Positions 26,901 to 41,900 of a DNA stretch of 64,000 nucleotides are shown here, one piece after another. Position 1 is the first letter of the stretch. Each line of letters opens with the position of its first letter. Location: positions 96,276-160,275 of the forward strand of contig NMRA01000506.1 of assembly GCA_002633005.1 (NCBI GenBank), given 5' to 3'. The DNA is from Phoronis australis (Eukaryota > Phoronida > Phoronidae). The notes beneath the pieces are model-generated. The model was not told where the DNA came from. It made no database searches and saw only the letters and a list, made by a program, of their open reading frames with translations. The position numbers were made by a program, and so were the translations under genes.

Positions 26901-29900
26901 CTGATCAGTTGAAAGACATCTTTATGAACAGTCAAACCAATTACTATACAACACAACATGACACGCCTGGTACCACAAGGGTGTGGGCGTCTTGCAATAA
27001 TAGCATTGGACAACAACAACAACAACAACACAATTACTTTTGATTCGTTCCCATTATAAACTAGCAATACCGGTACCCTTAAACTGTTATCATGCAGCAA
27101 CAACATTTTTTATGTCAAAACACAAGAAAACAAGATGTAAACCACAGGTTTGGAAATTAAGTACAGCATCATTTTTACGCTTTCAAGTGATAAGAGGATT
27201 AAGTAAATTGAATTTATTCACTTCTTGTCAAACAGTGAGTGACTTGTGATGCCGGTACAAGTTACTACGTAACACAGGCTGCTTGAAAAAGATGGACCTA
27301 GTTTGACACAGCCACACAACAATTTCCATTCCACCTTTCCGAAACCTTCAGTATTTACTGCTGAAAACCACATCCTTGGGATTATAGTATGATGAGTCAT
27401 TAGGTTTGACAGAATCTATCTGTTTTTGTAATTTTATTACAAATTGACAATTCTCGCCATTGTTTGCCGAAATGCAGGCCGGCGATGTAACCAGTTAAAT
27501 AGGTTTAATTCATTCTTTCACTGCAAAATGTTTAGACCTCATTTCCTAGTGCCAAATAATTTTTGAAGATAGCATTTTATAGGGTGAAATCAGTGAAAAC
27601 GCTTTAAAATCCTTATTTATAGGAGGATATTAATTGTTACGAAACTTTCAGAGTAAGATGTACACAAAGGTCAGAATCCAGTCAGTAACAAGAGATACTC
27701 TCAAAGCCAAAACCAAACAACATACGCATTTAATTTTGAGAAATAATCGGTGAGCAGCAGACCCAAGAAATCAGGAAGGGGGCTTTTATAATGTTCAAAA
27801 TACAAGCGTTTGTGACAGCAATGAAAAAACAGATGGAAACAACATGGCAGTGTTTTTTGAGACGCTGCATTATGACTGGGAAGGTGGCTTGGTCTTGCTA
27901 CCCCCCCACCCTGACCCCAACCCCCATGCAGGAATAACTATCCCCTAACTCACCATCTCTGCTCATACCAACAGTCACACACTTCATGTACCGGCAGAAG
28001 CGGCAAGCATTTCTACTGCGAGGAGTGATTGGACACGCTTGGCCCTCCTTACACGCATAAGTGTCCGCTTCTTTAAGTCCACGACGGAAGAATTTCTAAG
28101 CAAAAATCAGAGAAATAGATGAGAAATTGTTTGACTCGTATCACTTGTCGCAGACTGAGTTATGCAACACGCAGCAGTCTTTGAGGGTAAACAACCGTTG
28201 TCAGCAGTAAACTTTTCTGACGAAAAAGTGATCAATTTTGTTTAGCAGTTGGCGTCATTAGGAACTACTTTTGAGCTGTGTCACAACGCTGGAGACTGCA
28301 ACCACTGTATTGCATATTTAGTTATTATCTAGGCAACTATTTCATGCACACAGCTCAGTCTAAATATCACTAATGTCATTGTCATTGCTTTTCATCTCCA
28401 TGAGACGTATTTTACCACCTATTTTAAATGAAATTCACTTATGTTTGATAAATGAATATTACATTAATCTAATATTCTTAAGTACTGGATATTTAATAAA
28501 CATCACTGTTATTGATCATACCGTACATTTATGGCAGGTAACTTCTGACCTGTCGTGGCTGTAAATATCCAGAGGTTGGGTATAGCCGACTTGGAGATGG
28601 AAAAGGATACCACGGAATTATCAAGAGCTAATGACTGATGATGATGCAATCTGAACTTTTAATTTATAATGTAAAAATCAATGCAAATTTCACCAACCTT
28701 ACACCCCTCGCAGGTGTTGACTCCAAAATGAATTCCATTGGCGATATCCCCACACACCTTACAAAGACTCTGACCCAAAGCTGGCTCTATTACTTCAGGT
28801 TTTTCTTGAAACAAACAAACAAACAAACAATTGTAACATATCGCTTCTCAGAAATTCCACCTGCTTATTTGAAAACAAAAACATAGTGGCACGTACGTGC
28901 AAGACAGACTTACACTTTAACAGAACTTGCCAATTGGCCGCATGAGTCATCAACCACGTATATGTTATGGAATTGTGCTTCTGATCGTTAAATACGAGAC
29001 CTAAGGGTTGTCATTTTGATCTGCACCTGGAGAACACTTATTTTTGTTTTCTCTCCGGTATTTTCATATTCACCTGACCCCAGCAGGAATAACATCAAGG
29101 TCAACGTACTCTGTAAATGTGGATCATAATGACATCACAAGTTGCTAGAGATGGCACGGAAGTGACACTGCGACTACTTATAAGAGATCGAAAGTAGCAA
29201 ATCAATTTCCTTTGTATTCAAAAGAAAAAGCTGGAGTAACACATAAATGCACGTTTTGTGGGGCTGAGAACAGAAGGATGAATTTACCATCGAGAAAATG
29301 ACAATCTTTATCTAATAATTATGCACATAGAAAAATGGAAGAAGGATGGATAATTATATTATTTTGCCAAATTTTCCAACACAAATGTCATTTTCTTACA
29401 AGAGGATGAAATACCTCTAAAGTCCAGCTTTGATTCCCTTTACTACAGTCTCGGAGCAGTAAACATCGAACGTGTGGTACAAATTCCATATCTGCGTACC
29501 ACAGGTTTGGTGTTTGCTGGCACAGCTCTGGACTTAAGGGGTTCAAAGCTCTGGAATTTAGAGGCGCTGTCGTGGAATGGCATCAACACTCTCTATTAGT
29601 CTGATCTGTATAGAATCACCAACACACGACTCAATATTTTTGATTATCAAAACGCTGAAAAATAAAAATGTCAGCTCTCGTAACTACACATAGCTACTAG
29701 AAGCGAATATCCATCAAAAAGTTTTTTCTCCCTCTAGAATAAAATTGGTCAACTGAATCAAGTGTTTTAAGTAGCTTTACCAACAAAAGGAAGAAATTCA
29801 ACAAACACGAAATCACGATTGACAAGCCAGAATCCAGGGCAAGATGCATTTATCAGCAGATGGCATATGAATTGAGATATTTTACCCGAAATAATAAAGA

Positions 29901-32900
29901 CATTGTTCTTCATTATCGCAAAGAGCATTGGTCGGTTATAGTATTGAGCGCCAACGTGAGAGCGAGCACTGCTACGGAATTACGGGAGCTAGGACTGGAA
30001 GGAAGGTAGTGACAGAAGCTTAAGTTGTCTACATCTCGACTAAAGGCTGAAAGTTGAATAGTTTGCTCCATCCAATGTTTGTTTATACTCTCATGACCTC
30101 AATGTTGTATACTTACAGTGTTGGACTCAACACATAACCTAATAGAATGCGATACACTACAACAGAACATACCTTTTCGGCACATTCCAGCCACCAGGCA
30201 GCGCTGAAAGCGACAGTACTGACACCGATGGCGTATTGGTCCTGGATAACCGCAGTTGATATCGTTCTGGCATTTAAGTCTCGTCGGCTCGCCTTCTTTG
30301 GTACAGCGAATGAAAAAACTCTAAAAAGAAAAGGCGAGAGCTGCCGGAACTACTGAACAACAAGAGAGGAAGTGTTTTCAAACGCTTTAAAAGCCACATG
30401 CATGTCACATAATTGAATTGATTTCTTAATGAATTCTTACAATGAAACAACGTGCAAGGTTTCTCTGTACTGTATTTTGCATAACAAATTTTTTCATTAA
30501 GTTCATTAATGGCCAAGACCTTGTTCTTGTTGCCACCATTATCTTAAACCATGCAAGTTCTCATGTTGGCCATACTGTGTGCAACATAAATAAAAAACAA
30601 CCGTACTTGGCGTCATGTAAACTAAACAGACAGGAAACTTGGTTTTGCATTTTTACTAAAGAGCTCACACGCTACTGGGAGGTAGTTCAAACATTGTTAA
30701 AGCGAGATAATCTCTCTGAGTTCCATTTTAAACAAAAATAATAGCTGAAATCGCAATGGCTAGTAATATTGTTACTTAAAAAGTTAAAAATCAGGAAAGC
30801 CATCTCGTTCAAACTGTAGGCAGTGATGAAGTTAAAGTTAATTTTTGAGAAATTATTACAAAATAAAGTTCCACACCTCCGTCACTGTGAGGTACATCAA
30901 ATATTACCGTAGATTTCACTGCCCAATAACCAGATGGGTCACAACACTAAAAGGTCAGACTGACTAATGACAGATCATATAGAGGCAAGCTCACATATTT
31001 CTCACCTTGCACGGCAAGCATACGATGGCACCGAAGTACATGCCGCTGGCATCAGCTCCGCACACGCTACACCCCTTGGTCTGCAATGACCGCTTCAAGT
31101 TCCCCTCAATTTCCTCCTCAGCTTTGATTTTTTCCACAATTCCCTTAACCATGGCCGTCTCATTGAGAGGAGGTAAGGCTTTTCCCATGTCTTCTCTCAG
31201 ATCATTGTCCGAGGTCACCATGTCCACCACGTCACATTGAGTAGACAGCACACCCCTGTCATCAGTTAATTCCTGATGTTGCACACCATTTGCCGGGACA
31301 GTATGTAACTGGGTTTCCATGGTATCTCTCTTGTCGTTGTCAATGACGTTAACATCGTCTATTTGCACTGGGGACGGATGCAACACATCTGGGACTGATG
31401 GCAATCCCTCGTAGCGGAGGTCGATATCTGGTAGCGACAAGGGCGAGCCACTGAAGGGCGACATACATCCATCACGGTCGCTGCAAGTTCCATCAGTCAC
31501 AAAGCTGATAGAACTGGTATCACTGGCTGCGAGTTCAAGAGTCACATTTCGTCTAGGACTGTAGTCAATGGGAGCTTCTTGATCAGCACTGCTATTACTG
31601 AAATAAATATACACCCGGTATTTACATTTCTATCACTATCGATAAGATCATTATACTCTTATGAACATAATAAGGTTATGTAAGACCCTACAAAATGTAC
31701 AAATATGGCTAATGTTAGAACATGTCAGAAATGACAGATCGCGCTCTAATGAAATTTTCAGATACTACGCTTCGTGCAGTGTTTTTCCAAAACGATATTA
31801 GGAATTACTTTTAAGTGTTCCACTTTTGCATGAAGGGCTTTCAAAAATAAGATTTCTTGTAATTTTTATGAAAAACATAACAAAAGATGCATAAAATGAA
31901 AACAAAATTATAATTGAAAACAATGAGACACGGTTTTTGAGATTTCATCTTGAACATTTATACCATTCAAACAAAATCTGCTCATGTTACTGATACAGTT
32001 GCTTCGCAGTAATGGACCTTTTTCGCTAAAATTTACCAAAAATACATGGTTATGTACCCCAATAAGTGACAAACTGTTATGTCACGAGTCGAATTCTATA
32101 GGGTTTCTACTTTCATAAAATACATTCTTTTACCGTTCTACAGTTTTGTACATAGTTTGTTCAATGCACAGACTTGCCAATAGTTCTAAACAACCTCGAC
32201 ACATTTTGATGATGTTCTCGTGGAGGTACCTGAAGATTTCACAGTGTGCCAGTATTTATTAGAAAACCTGCCCTCCACGCATTTCTTTATCACAATCACG
32301 ACCATTGTCCCAAATGTCGCAATTACATTAAACACATCAGAAAAAATTCAAAAACCTGTAATGCCACCTCAAATACACCAAGATCTACAACGAACAACGA
32401 CCTCTGGTGGTTGAACAGATAAAGCAATACTAGGGACACCTATCTGTAGTACCAGAAACAATAATTCACGAAACAATCATATTACCCAAATTGCTACTAT
32501 TATTCATCAGTAGAGGTATTACTGTTAAATGTATTATAACCCATATAATACTTTTATTAAATCCCAGTGCTATGGCATACGATAATTCATTTTGACTCTT
32601 CTCCTTGAATAGCTTTACTAACTCTACCCGAACCGTAATGCAGCTCATTTGCACTGCCACTTTGTAGCAAGAGATCTGATGTGCATTTAAAAACATCATA
32701 AACATGAAACTAAATTATTTTTACTACATAAATTTTTCACAAATACATATATGAAAAACATCAAGTAAAATAAAGACCTTTTATCATTTTAGTGACTGTT
32801 TGCCAACTCAGCAATAGCCCTTTGCCAACCTTATACTGACAGAAACTCAGTGGGTGCATACATTATTTACCTGTCTGGTTTATAGCCATAGTTAAAATAA

Positions 32901-35900
32901 ATGCCTACTCAATAAGAAGCCAGGTGCCAAACACTGAATAACATTCCTTTAACACAAATACCATTTAAGTGACAACCTGCTTCAAACATGAACGTGGTTG
33001 CTGTAAAATTATCATTTGAAAAACACAACTCAGTGATTCTCTAGGTTTTAATGGCAACTATCACCATTTTTCCTTAATTATATTTGTTCTCAAAATTACA
33101 AATTTTCTTGCAAATAACAACTTTTTCCTCATCAAAACATTTTTTATCACATAATTACAACTTTTTTTCATAATTTCAAATCTGTTCTCATATCAGGCAT
33201 TAAATTCTAGATCAGCAAGGACTCAATAGGATCCTCCAGGGAGTTAATAAACGCCTGGGGGTCAACTGGGGGTCCACGGGGATCCAGCAGTTGTCGCCCC
33301 ATTCCTATACCATTAACACAATGTGTATTTAGGCTATGGGGAAATTCTTAAAAGTTAATACAGAAATCAATTTTTCCTCCGTCTCTCATCCCCGCGCACT
33401 CAACTTCCTCAAGGGGTGCTTGAAACACACTGGTCACACTCACAAGTTTTTGTATTCTCCAAATCCTCTGTTCGAAATAGTGCTGGTAATATACGGTACT
33501 TGCTCCACACTTCTCTTCCTTGAGAAAGGGAGATATCTCACATAGATCAATCCAAACTGCACTCATCATCGGATGAGATCCTGGATGTGATGCGTTCCAT
33601 GTGGTCCTTTAATACGCTAATACCTTAAGCCTTATGCCTTAGTCCCATATCAGCAATGCTTAGCCTATCCTGACCATTGAGTTCTATCACCATGGTTACC
33701 ATCACTGGACCTTTTTAATTACCAGTAGTAACTAGGTATACCTGGTCAAATAAAGCTTCTGGCACTGATCCACTGAAATTCAAGGTTCAGGTTATGTACG
33801 ACCATAGAGAAAGGTCAAATTTTTGGCTAACTTCAGAACATCATATCTCAGAAACGGCTGATCAAATTCATATGAGACTCTCTGTCTCACATACTATTCA
33901 CTTCAAAATGCTGTTATGATTTGGTTTTAATTCAAGATGTTCCAGTTTTGCACGAGGGGCTATAACAATGGGGCTTTCTTTATTTTATGGAAAGACTATC
34001 GAAAACATTAGCCAAACGCTACAAGAGCAGTAGCTATATCTAGGTGTACACTTCTCCGGCATACAATACACAAGATACATTGGCGATGTGTGTTTTGTAC
34101 ATAGTCTTGAACCAATAATTTATATAATTTAAATCAACTAGTGAGTATTTAACAAAGTTGTACTTATGAGACTAAAAGTTGTATCAAATTTATTAAAGCC
34201 CTCTTAAATACTAGAAAAAAAGTGGTTATAACAAGGAATATTCATACCGTACTCGCTCACGGCACTGTAACAGCGTTTTTGAGATTTCCTCTTAACATTT
34301 TATATCAAATGAAATTTACTCACTTTTTGTTCTTAGTTCCGTTGATTTCCTATTAATGTGCCTTCCTCTTTTGTTAAGTGAAATACACTATTACATGATC
34401 GTGTGACTCTATGCACAATTTGTATTAAGTCAAAAATCAAATTCTCCAGGCTTTCAACTTCCTGATATGTATAAACATATAACATGTTTACTGAGTTCAT
34501 TCATTCATTCATTCATTCATTCACACTGTTACCAGGTATATGTAATAAAGGCCTTTGGCCCAAAGTACAATAAACAAAAATTAAACAGGAACATTTGCAC
34601 ACAAAGTCAACCCATTTAAGAGCTGTTCTCTTCTTTTAAGGGCAGAATACACATATTTAATAACATGTTTTTACTTAGTTATAACATACTGTTTTGAACA
34701 TATTTGGGTAAATACACAAACTTGTGAAAGGTCCTTTCATAACCTCTTCAAGTAACCTAAATACCAATCTGCGAAAACAACCACCCAAATAAGCGGCATA
34801 GAAATCGACCAACCAATTAGATCTCATTTATCAAAAAAGATGATGACATAATTTGAAATTTACAATAAGTTTGCTTGACTTCTAACGCACATGACACTTA
34901 TCAAATTCTATTAACGAAATTGGAAAAATAATTGCAGGCGTTCCCCTCATAATTCCTCAAACTTCTACAGCTACTTTTTCATTTAAAGTCCCTCTAAAAA
35001 CATCCAAAAATGACCTTTTCATAAGACCTAAAGGACACAATGGGTCATTGTACTTTACTGCAGTCTGTACCACACTGTGCCAAGTCTTTACATGGCTGAA
35101 TGCTCTAGTACATTTACTGGTACTTGGTACCGGAGACTCGGAGACTCGTGCCAGTTACCTCGAATCACCTTTTAGCCTGTCATTCAACTCCATATGAACA
35201 ATTAATAATAGCTTCACATAAAGAGCACCCCCATCCGTACCATAGTACCAGTTGTCGCGAACTCTTTGTAAGGGCAGGCAAGACTCTCAATAACAACATC
35301 AGACATGTTCATCCATCACACAGTCAGAACTTACCCATCACTGACATCTGCATTTGATCAAAAATGCATAAAAAGTTTTTTTGTAAGTCAACATGAAGCA
35401 ACAGCATTTTCATTTGAAAACGAACTTCTGTTGTCCAAAAAATTAATTTCAACAGCTAAACTTAAAGTAGTGTGAAGAAACTGAAGAATGAATTATTTTC
35501 ATTTATGATTTCATGCAAAAGGGAAATTGTCATATTAGCACCAATACATTTTTAGCCAGTTTTTACCTTGACAATTGCCTGAAACAGTATACACAATATG
35601 TGTAATTTGATATTCTGTGTTGCAGTAACTAAATTCTGGGCTATGAATTACTACCAGAAAGCAGTTATGTAAAAAGATGATTTACAACAATCTGGTTGAA
35701 CAGTAGACATGAAATCTGGACCATGGATGACTCATCAGTAGGCTGTCAGGGATACCTTGAACGCTTTGCAAACACACATCAAATTGATCAATGACCCATG
35801 GCTTCTAAGGTGACACCAATCCCAATTCAGGTAAGGAGAAACCCATTTTTAATAAACAAGGCCACCACCCAGGACAACTCAGAGGCTTAAAGAAACACTA

Positions 35901-38900
35901 AAACCCCAATACTACAAAGAGGAATTACCACCAACTTGGTGCAAATTTTTTAGATGACACACAAAGACTGTATCGATTTAGTAATATTTTATGTATGCAA
36001 GTAACAACATGTGGTAATATAATTTAAAGTTATTCCAAAATTAAAATTCAAAAAATGATTTATGAATCAACTGTTGATTTACCCTGTAAGTGAAGATGTC
36101 TTATTTAATTCACTAAATGTAAACATCCATTTGGTTCTAAAAAAATATTAATTGTCTTAGCCTGTGGTAGTTCAATAAGTACCATGCAGCAACTTAAGCG
36201 CACAATAAAATTTCAGTATTTCTCATATTAACTGAAAAATTGTAGCCTACGTGTGGTTGTTAAAAATATGATTGGCTAATTTAGTCAAGTTTTCTTAAAA
36301 AAACTGCATACTCATGCATTTATGCTTTGTACTGAAACAACTTCCTTCTCTTCATATCTGTTTCGTATACAGATATTAATATCAAAATGTTACAAAAGCG
36401 GAACCTGAAATAAACTCTGCGTCATTTTCATTGATTTTTGAAGGAAAGTTAAATTAGAAGAAACAAAGTATGATAAAAATACAATTTTGCAAGGGTTAAA
36501 AGCAACTGCTGTACATTAAACAGACTAATTTTATGATATACTGTGTTCAACTGTCTATTATAAACCAGAGGCAGATGGGATTAATGACTAGCTCTTTTAA
36601 AGTTCTTCCCTATTCATAAAATAATCACCAAATAATGAATCAAGGAATCAATTAACTCCTTTCTTGTTTAATTTTGTTTGAAATCTTTAATCAAACAACT
36701 TTTAATGAAAACCGATTTGGTAACATTTTACTCCAAATCACACTCCTTTGACAAGACAATCTAGAATTTCAATTTCGATTTAAATGACACTGCACTTTAA
36801 ATTTTAAGAATGTTTGTTAAAACCTTAAAACATGCAGGTTGGTAATCAACAATGGTTCTTATTTCATTGATACTCTTTTGAATGTTGCAACTCTTTCCCA
36901 CTTCAACGTGGCCATGACTCACACTTACGTTTTATATTAAACAATGACATTATAAACAGTCTTACAATTCAAAAAAAATCAAGAATTGTCAAACACCAAG
37001 TAAAATTAATAACAAAAAGTGTTATTTCTGAACTCACGTAAAACAAACTGATGAAACAATATAACTCAGTATTTTACAGAATAATTTTACAAGGGTCAAT
37101 AATATCCACGATATTTTATTTCTACTCATATTCAGTTTTTGATAATAGCAATATGGCCGACGAGTAAATTTTATTTTATCAGTATATCTTAGAAAGTTAT
37201 GCTGCAACAAACTAATGTTTTTCTACGTTCAAGTTCTTTACCATCGCTACTATGAGATAAAATTAAAAACGAATGACAAATTATTACAATGTTAGAAGCA
37301 TTTGACATATTAAAAGAGAGCAGTTTTGGTAATTAGTTTTGCCAAAAATTCATGCGATTTTACCATTATTACTTTTCAACCGATATTTCTTAAGTGCCAT
37401 GTATCAGGGCTTGGAATGACCCACGACAAGAGGAAAGTTTTCAGAGTAATGTATCGTTCTAGGTTTATGTGATAGAAATATTTTTTGTGTTGTAAAATTT
37501 AACTGCAAGAAATGTTTTTGCGGGCACGAAGTCAAAATAATGATAAAAAGAGATGAAAAAAAAAAGAAAATCGGAAATGAAATAAAAGGAAATTGAAACC
37601 AAAAAGAGAAAATCTTCTTAAAAAGGAAAATTCCAAGCCTTGGTGTATCACCTGTATTGACCTTTGTCCACAACTGTTTTGACCTTTGTCCACAACTGTT
37701 TTTTCAAATAAGGCACTAATTCAATATTCACTCGATTCAAACACTATAACCTCAACATCAAAGCTAATAACCTTGGAAAATGGGTGAAGAACCTGAAGCT
37801 TCTTTAAAAAGGTGAAAACTTAATGTTCCACAATTTTTGTTGAATTTCTGCAATGATGCAGTCACAGCTCCATCTTAAGTTTGAATAAGGAACCAGTCTA
37901 ATGGCCTTCAGCCATGTTGCTGAACTACAAAATATTTTGGTCACCTACAGCAGTATACTACTGGTTATTAAGTTACGGTACCTCAAAATTGTGGAAAAAC
38001 AGCAAGAAATAAATACCAAAAAATGGTATCTCCAACATCAAAAATCACAGAGAATGGGATTTTAGCAATTTTATTAAGTACGCGCTTTGAGCAATAAGCG
38101 TAAGAATGAGCTAGTTCAGTGTCAAAACCCTTTTGTTATGTAGGATCACAGAAAAATGTCCAAATTTTGATAACTTCGGAACATCCTATCTCAGAACTGG
38201 CTGATTGGACTCATTTGAAACTTTCATACACTTTGCTTTATGAAATGTTCTCCAAAACACTATTGTTTTTAAAATGTCACACTTTTGCATGAGGGGCTAA
38301 CAAAAATAGTACTGTTTGATTTTCATGAAAAAACTCAAGCTGTATAAAATGAAAATGAAATGCTTATTAAGAAAACTGTAACAGCATTTTTGAGATTTCA
38401 TCTTGATCATTTATATCGAATAAAATTTACTCATCATTGTTTAGCTACAAATGTATTTTTCCTTTTTGCTGAATTTAACTAAAAAAACCAAGATCACACG
38501 ACCGTTTAATGACACAGACCAGTAAAAAGTCCAAAAATGAAAATGGCTTTCTACTTCTAGAAAATAAGAACTTTGATTGAATTTAAATCAATAGTTTTGT
38601 AGATATTTCGTAAAACACACAGACATGCTAAGACCCCACATAACCTGAATCTAAGAAGTTGGACGAAGAATAAATGCAATGAATAAATACAATAAATACA
38701 ATGATTTGCAAATAATGATGATTTTATTTCAAAAAGAACAATTGCAATTTTGACATTTTCAAGAGAGTGACACCAAATTAGGTTGGAAAATATCAACGCG
38801 CACTCAACTCGTGCATTCTGTAAAACCGCTTGTATTGGGCCACTAGCCATTACCTTAAGTTCAAATTAGAAATTATATTATCTAAGTTTGAGAAGAACTG

Positions 38901-41900
38901 GCAGCTGATTATTGCAGGAAACCAGTCTCCTGAAGTGAGTTCATCATGGTACGTTACTTTCAGCTGCCACAGCAGCGTGAAAATCGGGTGAATTCCAGGC
39001 ATTTTAATGTAACAAATTTTAATTCAACTACATCACAAAAACAGCACCACGAGAAAACAAGTCCTCGCCCTGAAACTGCATAGGAAAACAAACTTCATTC
39101 TACGCAGGGGAAAAACTAAGCTTTGTCCCCAGACAGCTTGAAAACTAAATTTCAACATGGGACTGTATGGCAAAACAAAGCTTTGTCTCGAGACAGCTTA
39201 AAAACCTAAAACTGCAAGGGACTAACTAAGCTTTCTCCTGACACAGCATGAAACTAAACTTTGACCTGGGACTGCATGGAGGAAAACTAAACTTTGGCCC
39301 ATTGACAGCTTGAAAAATTAAAGTTTACTCTGGTTCTATACAGGAAAAACTAAGCTTTAACCTTAGAAAGTTTGAAAACTAAACTTTGACCTAGAACTTC
39401 ACCTCAAAATGTAGAGGAAAACAAAACATTCCAAGAGTAACAGGAAAATTTCACTCAAGATTGCAGGATTGGACATTTTATGCAGTTATCTGGTTTTGGT
39501 TAACAATAGCTAAGCTATGGAAACTCAGGTAGTCAATTCATTGTTACAAGACAAAAGACTGAGGATAGGACGTCCTCCGAGTCAAAATGACCATTACCTT
39601 ACTTGGAAATATATAATGATACTGTAAGAAAAAACTAAAATTGAACCTGATAACCCCAATACAGAACAGGTAAACTAAATTTAATACTAGCGCAGACGGA
39701 GAACAACACGCCTCGAATGCAAATGAGGTCCACTCACGACTCACGTATGCCGCAAAATGAACAGCGAGGATTTTGCCTCATGAAGCAGTGAGGCGAATGT
39801 CTCACTGTTCAATTTCTTTTACCTGGCGAGCGTTATTCATCTGAGCATGTNCTTTTCAACGTAGTGCGATATTTCTTAAGTGCCATGTATCAGGGCTTGG
39901 AATGACCCACGACAAGAGGAAAATTTTCCAAGTGATGTATCGTTCTACCCACGACAAGAGGAAAATTTTCCAAGTGATGTATCGTTCTAGGTTTATGTGA
40001 TAGAAATATTTTTGTGTTGTAGAATTTAACTGCAAGAAATGTTTTTGGGGGCATAAAGTCAAAATAATGATAAAAAGAGATGAAAAAAAAAGAAAATCGG
40101 AAATGAAATAAAAGGAAAATGAAACCAAAAAGAGAAAATCTTAAAAAAAGGAAAATTCCAAGCCTTGATGTATCACCTGTATTGACCTTTGTCCACAACT
40201 GTTTTTTTAAATTAGGCACTAATTCAATATTCACTCGATTCAAACACTATAACCTCAACATCAAAGCTAATAACCTTGGAAAATGGGTGAAGTATCTGAA
40301 GCTTATTAAAGGTGAAAACTTAATGTTCCACAATTTTTGTTGAATTTCTGCAATGATGCAGTCACAGCTCCATCTTAAGTTTGAATAAGGAACCAGTCTA
40401 ATGGCCTTCAGCCATGTTGCTGAACTACAAAATATTTTGGTCACCTACAGCAGTATACCACTGGATAGTAAGTTCCGGTATCTCAAAGTTGTGGAAAAAC
40501 AGCAAGAAATAAATACCAAAAAATGGTATCTCCAACATCAAAAATCACAGATAATGGGATTTTAGCAACTTTATTAAGTGCGCGCTGTGAATAATAAGCG
40601 TAAGAATGAGCTAGTTCAGTGTCAAAACCCTTTGGTTATGTAGGATCACAGAAAAATGTCCAAATTTTGATAACTTCGGAACATCCTATCTCAGAACTGG
40701 CTGATTGGACTCATTTGAAACTTTCATACACTTTGCTTTATGAAATGTTATCCAAATCACTGTTGTTTTTAAAATGTTACACTTTTGCATGAGGGGCTAA
40801 CAAAAATAGTACTGTTTATGATTTTCATGAAAAAACTCAAGTTGTATAAAATGAAAATGAAATGCTTATTAAGAAAACTGAACAGCATTTTTGAGATTTC
40901 ATTTTGATCATTTACATCGAATAAAATTTGCTCATTGTTTTGCTACAAATGTATTTTTCCCTTTTGCTGAATTTAAGTAAAAAAAAAGATCACGAGACTG
41001 TTTAATGACACAGACCGGTAAAAAGTCCAAAAATAAAAATGGCTTTCTACTTCTAGAAAATAAAAACTTTGATTGAATTTAAATCAATAGTTTTGTAAAT
41101 ATTTCGTTAAACACAGACATGCTAAGACCCCACATAACCTGAATCTAAGAAGTTGGACTAAGAATAAATGCAATGAATAAATACAATAAATATAATGATT
41201 TGCAAATAACGATGATTTTATTTCAAAAAGAACAATTGCAATTTCGACATTTTCAAGAGAGTGACACCAAATTAAGTTGGAAAATATCAACGCGCACTCA
41301 ACTTGTGCGTTCTGTAAAAACACTTGTATTGGGCCACTAGCCATTACCTTAAGTTCAAATTAGAAATTATATTATCTAAGTTTGAGAAGAACTGGCAGCT
41401 GATTATTGCAGGAAACCAGTCTCCTGAAGTGAGTTCATCATGGTACGTTACTTTCAGCTGCCACAGCAGCGTGAAAATCGGGTGAATTCCAGGCATTTTA
41501 ATGTAACAAATTTTAATTCAACTACATCACAAAAACAGCACCACGAGAAAACAAGTCCTCGCCCTGAAACTGCATAGGAAAACAAACTTCATTCTACGCA
41601 GGGGAAAAACTAAGCTTTGTCCCCAGACAGCTTGAAAACTAAATTTCAACATGGGACTGTATGGCAAAACAAAGCTTTGTCTCGAGACAGCTTAAAAACC
41701 TAAAACTGCAAGGGACTAACTAAGCTTTCTCCTGACACAGCATGAAACTAAACTTTGACCTGGGACTGCATGGAGGAAAACTAAACTTTGGCCCATTGAC
41801 AGCTTGAAAAATTAAAGTTTACTCTGGTTCTATACAGGAAAAACTAAGCTTTAACCTTAGAAAGTTTGAAAACTAAACTTTGACCTAGAACTTCACCTCA

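Larger units (their letters stand above)
37372..39850. repeat. Direct duplication, copy 1 (2479 bp)
   Basis: Matches 39852-42344 end to end. About the first 1.48 kb differs by scattered substitutions and small indels; the last 1000 bp (38851-39850) keeps a constant offset of 2494 with no difference found by eye. Copy 1 has its own 22-bp tandem doubling at 37659-37702. Confidence 0.95.

Noticed and set aside
30147-30356. Plus-strand open frame over receptor exon 3
   Set aside because: Shadow of the minus-strand zinc-finger exon.
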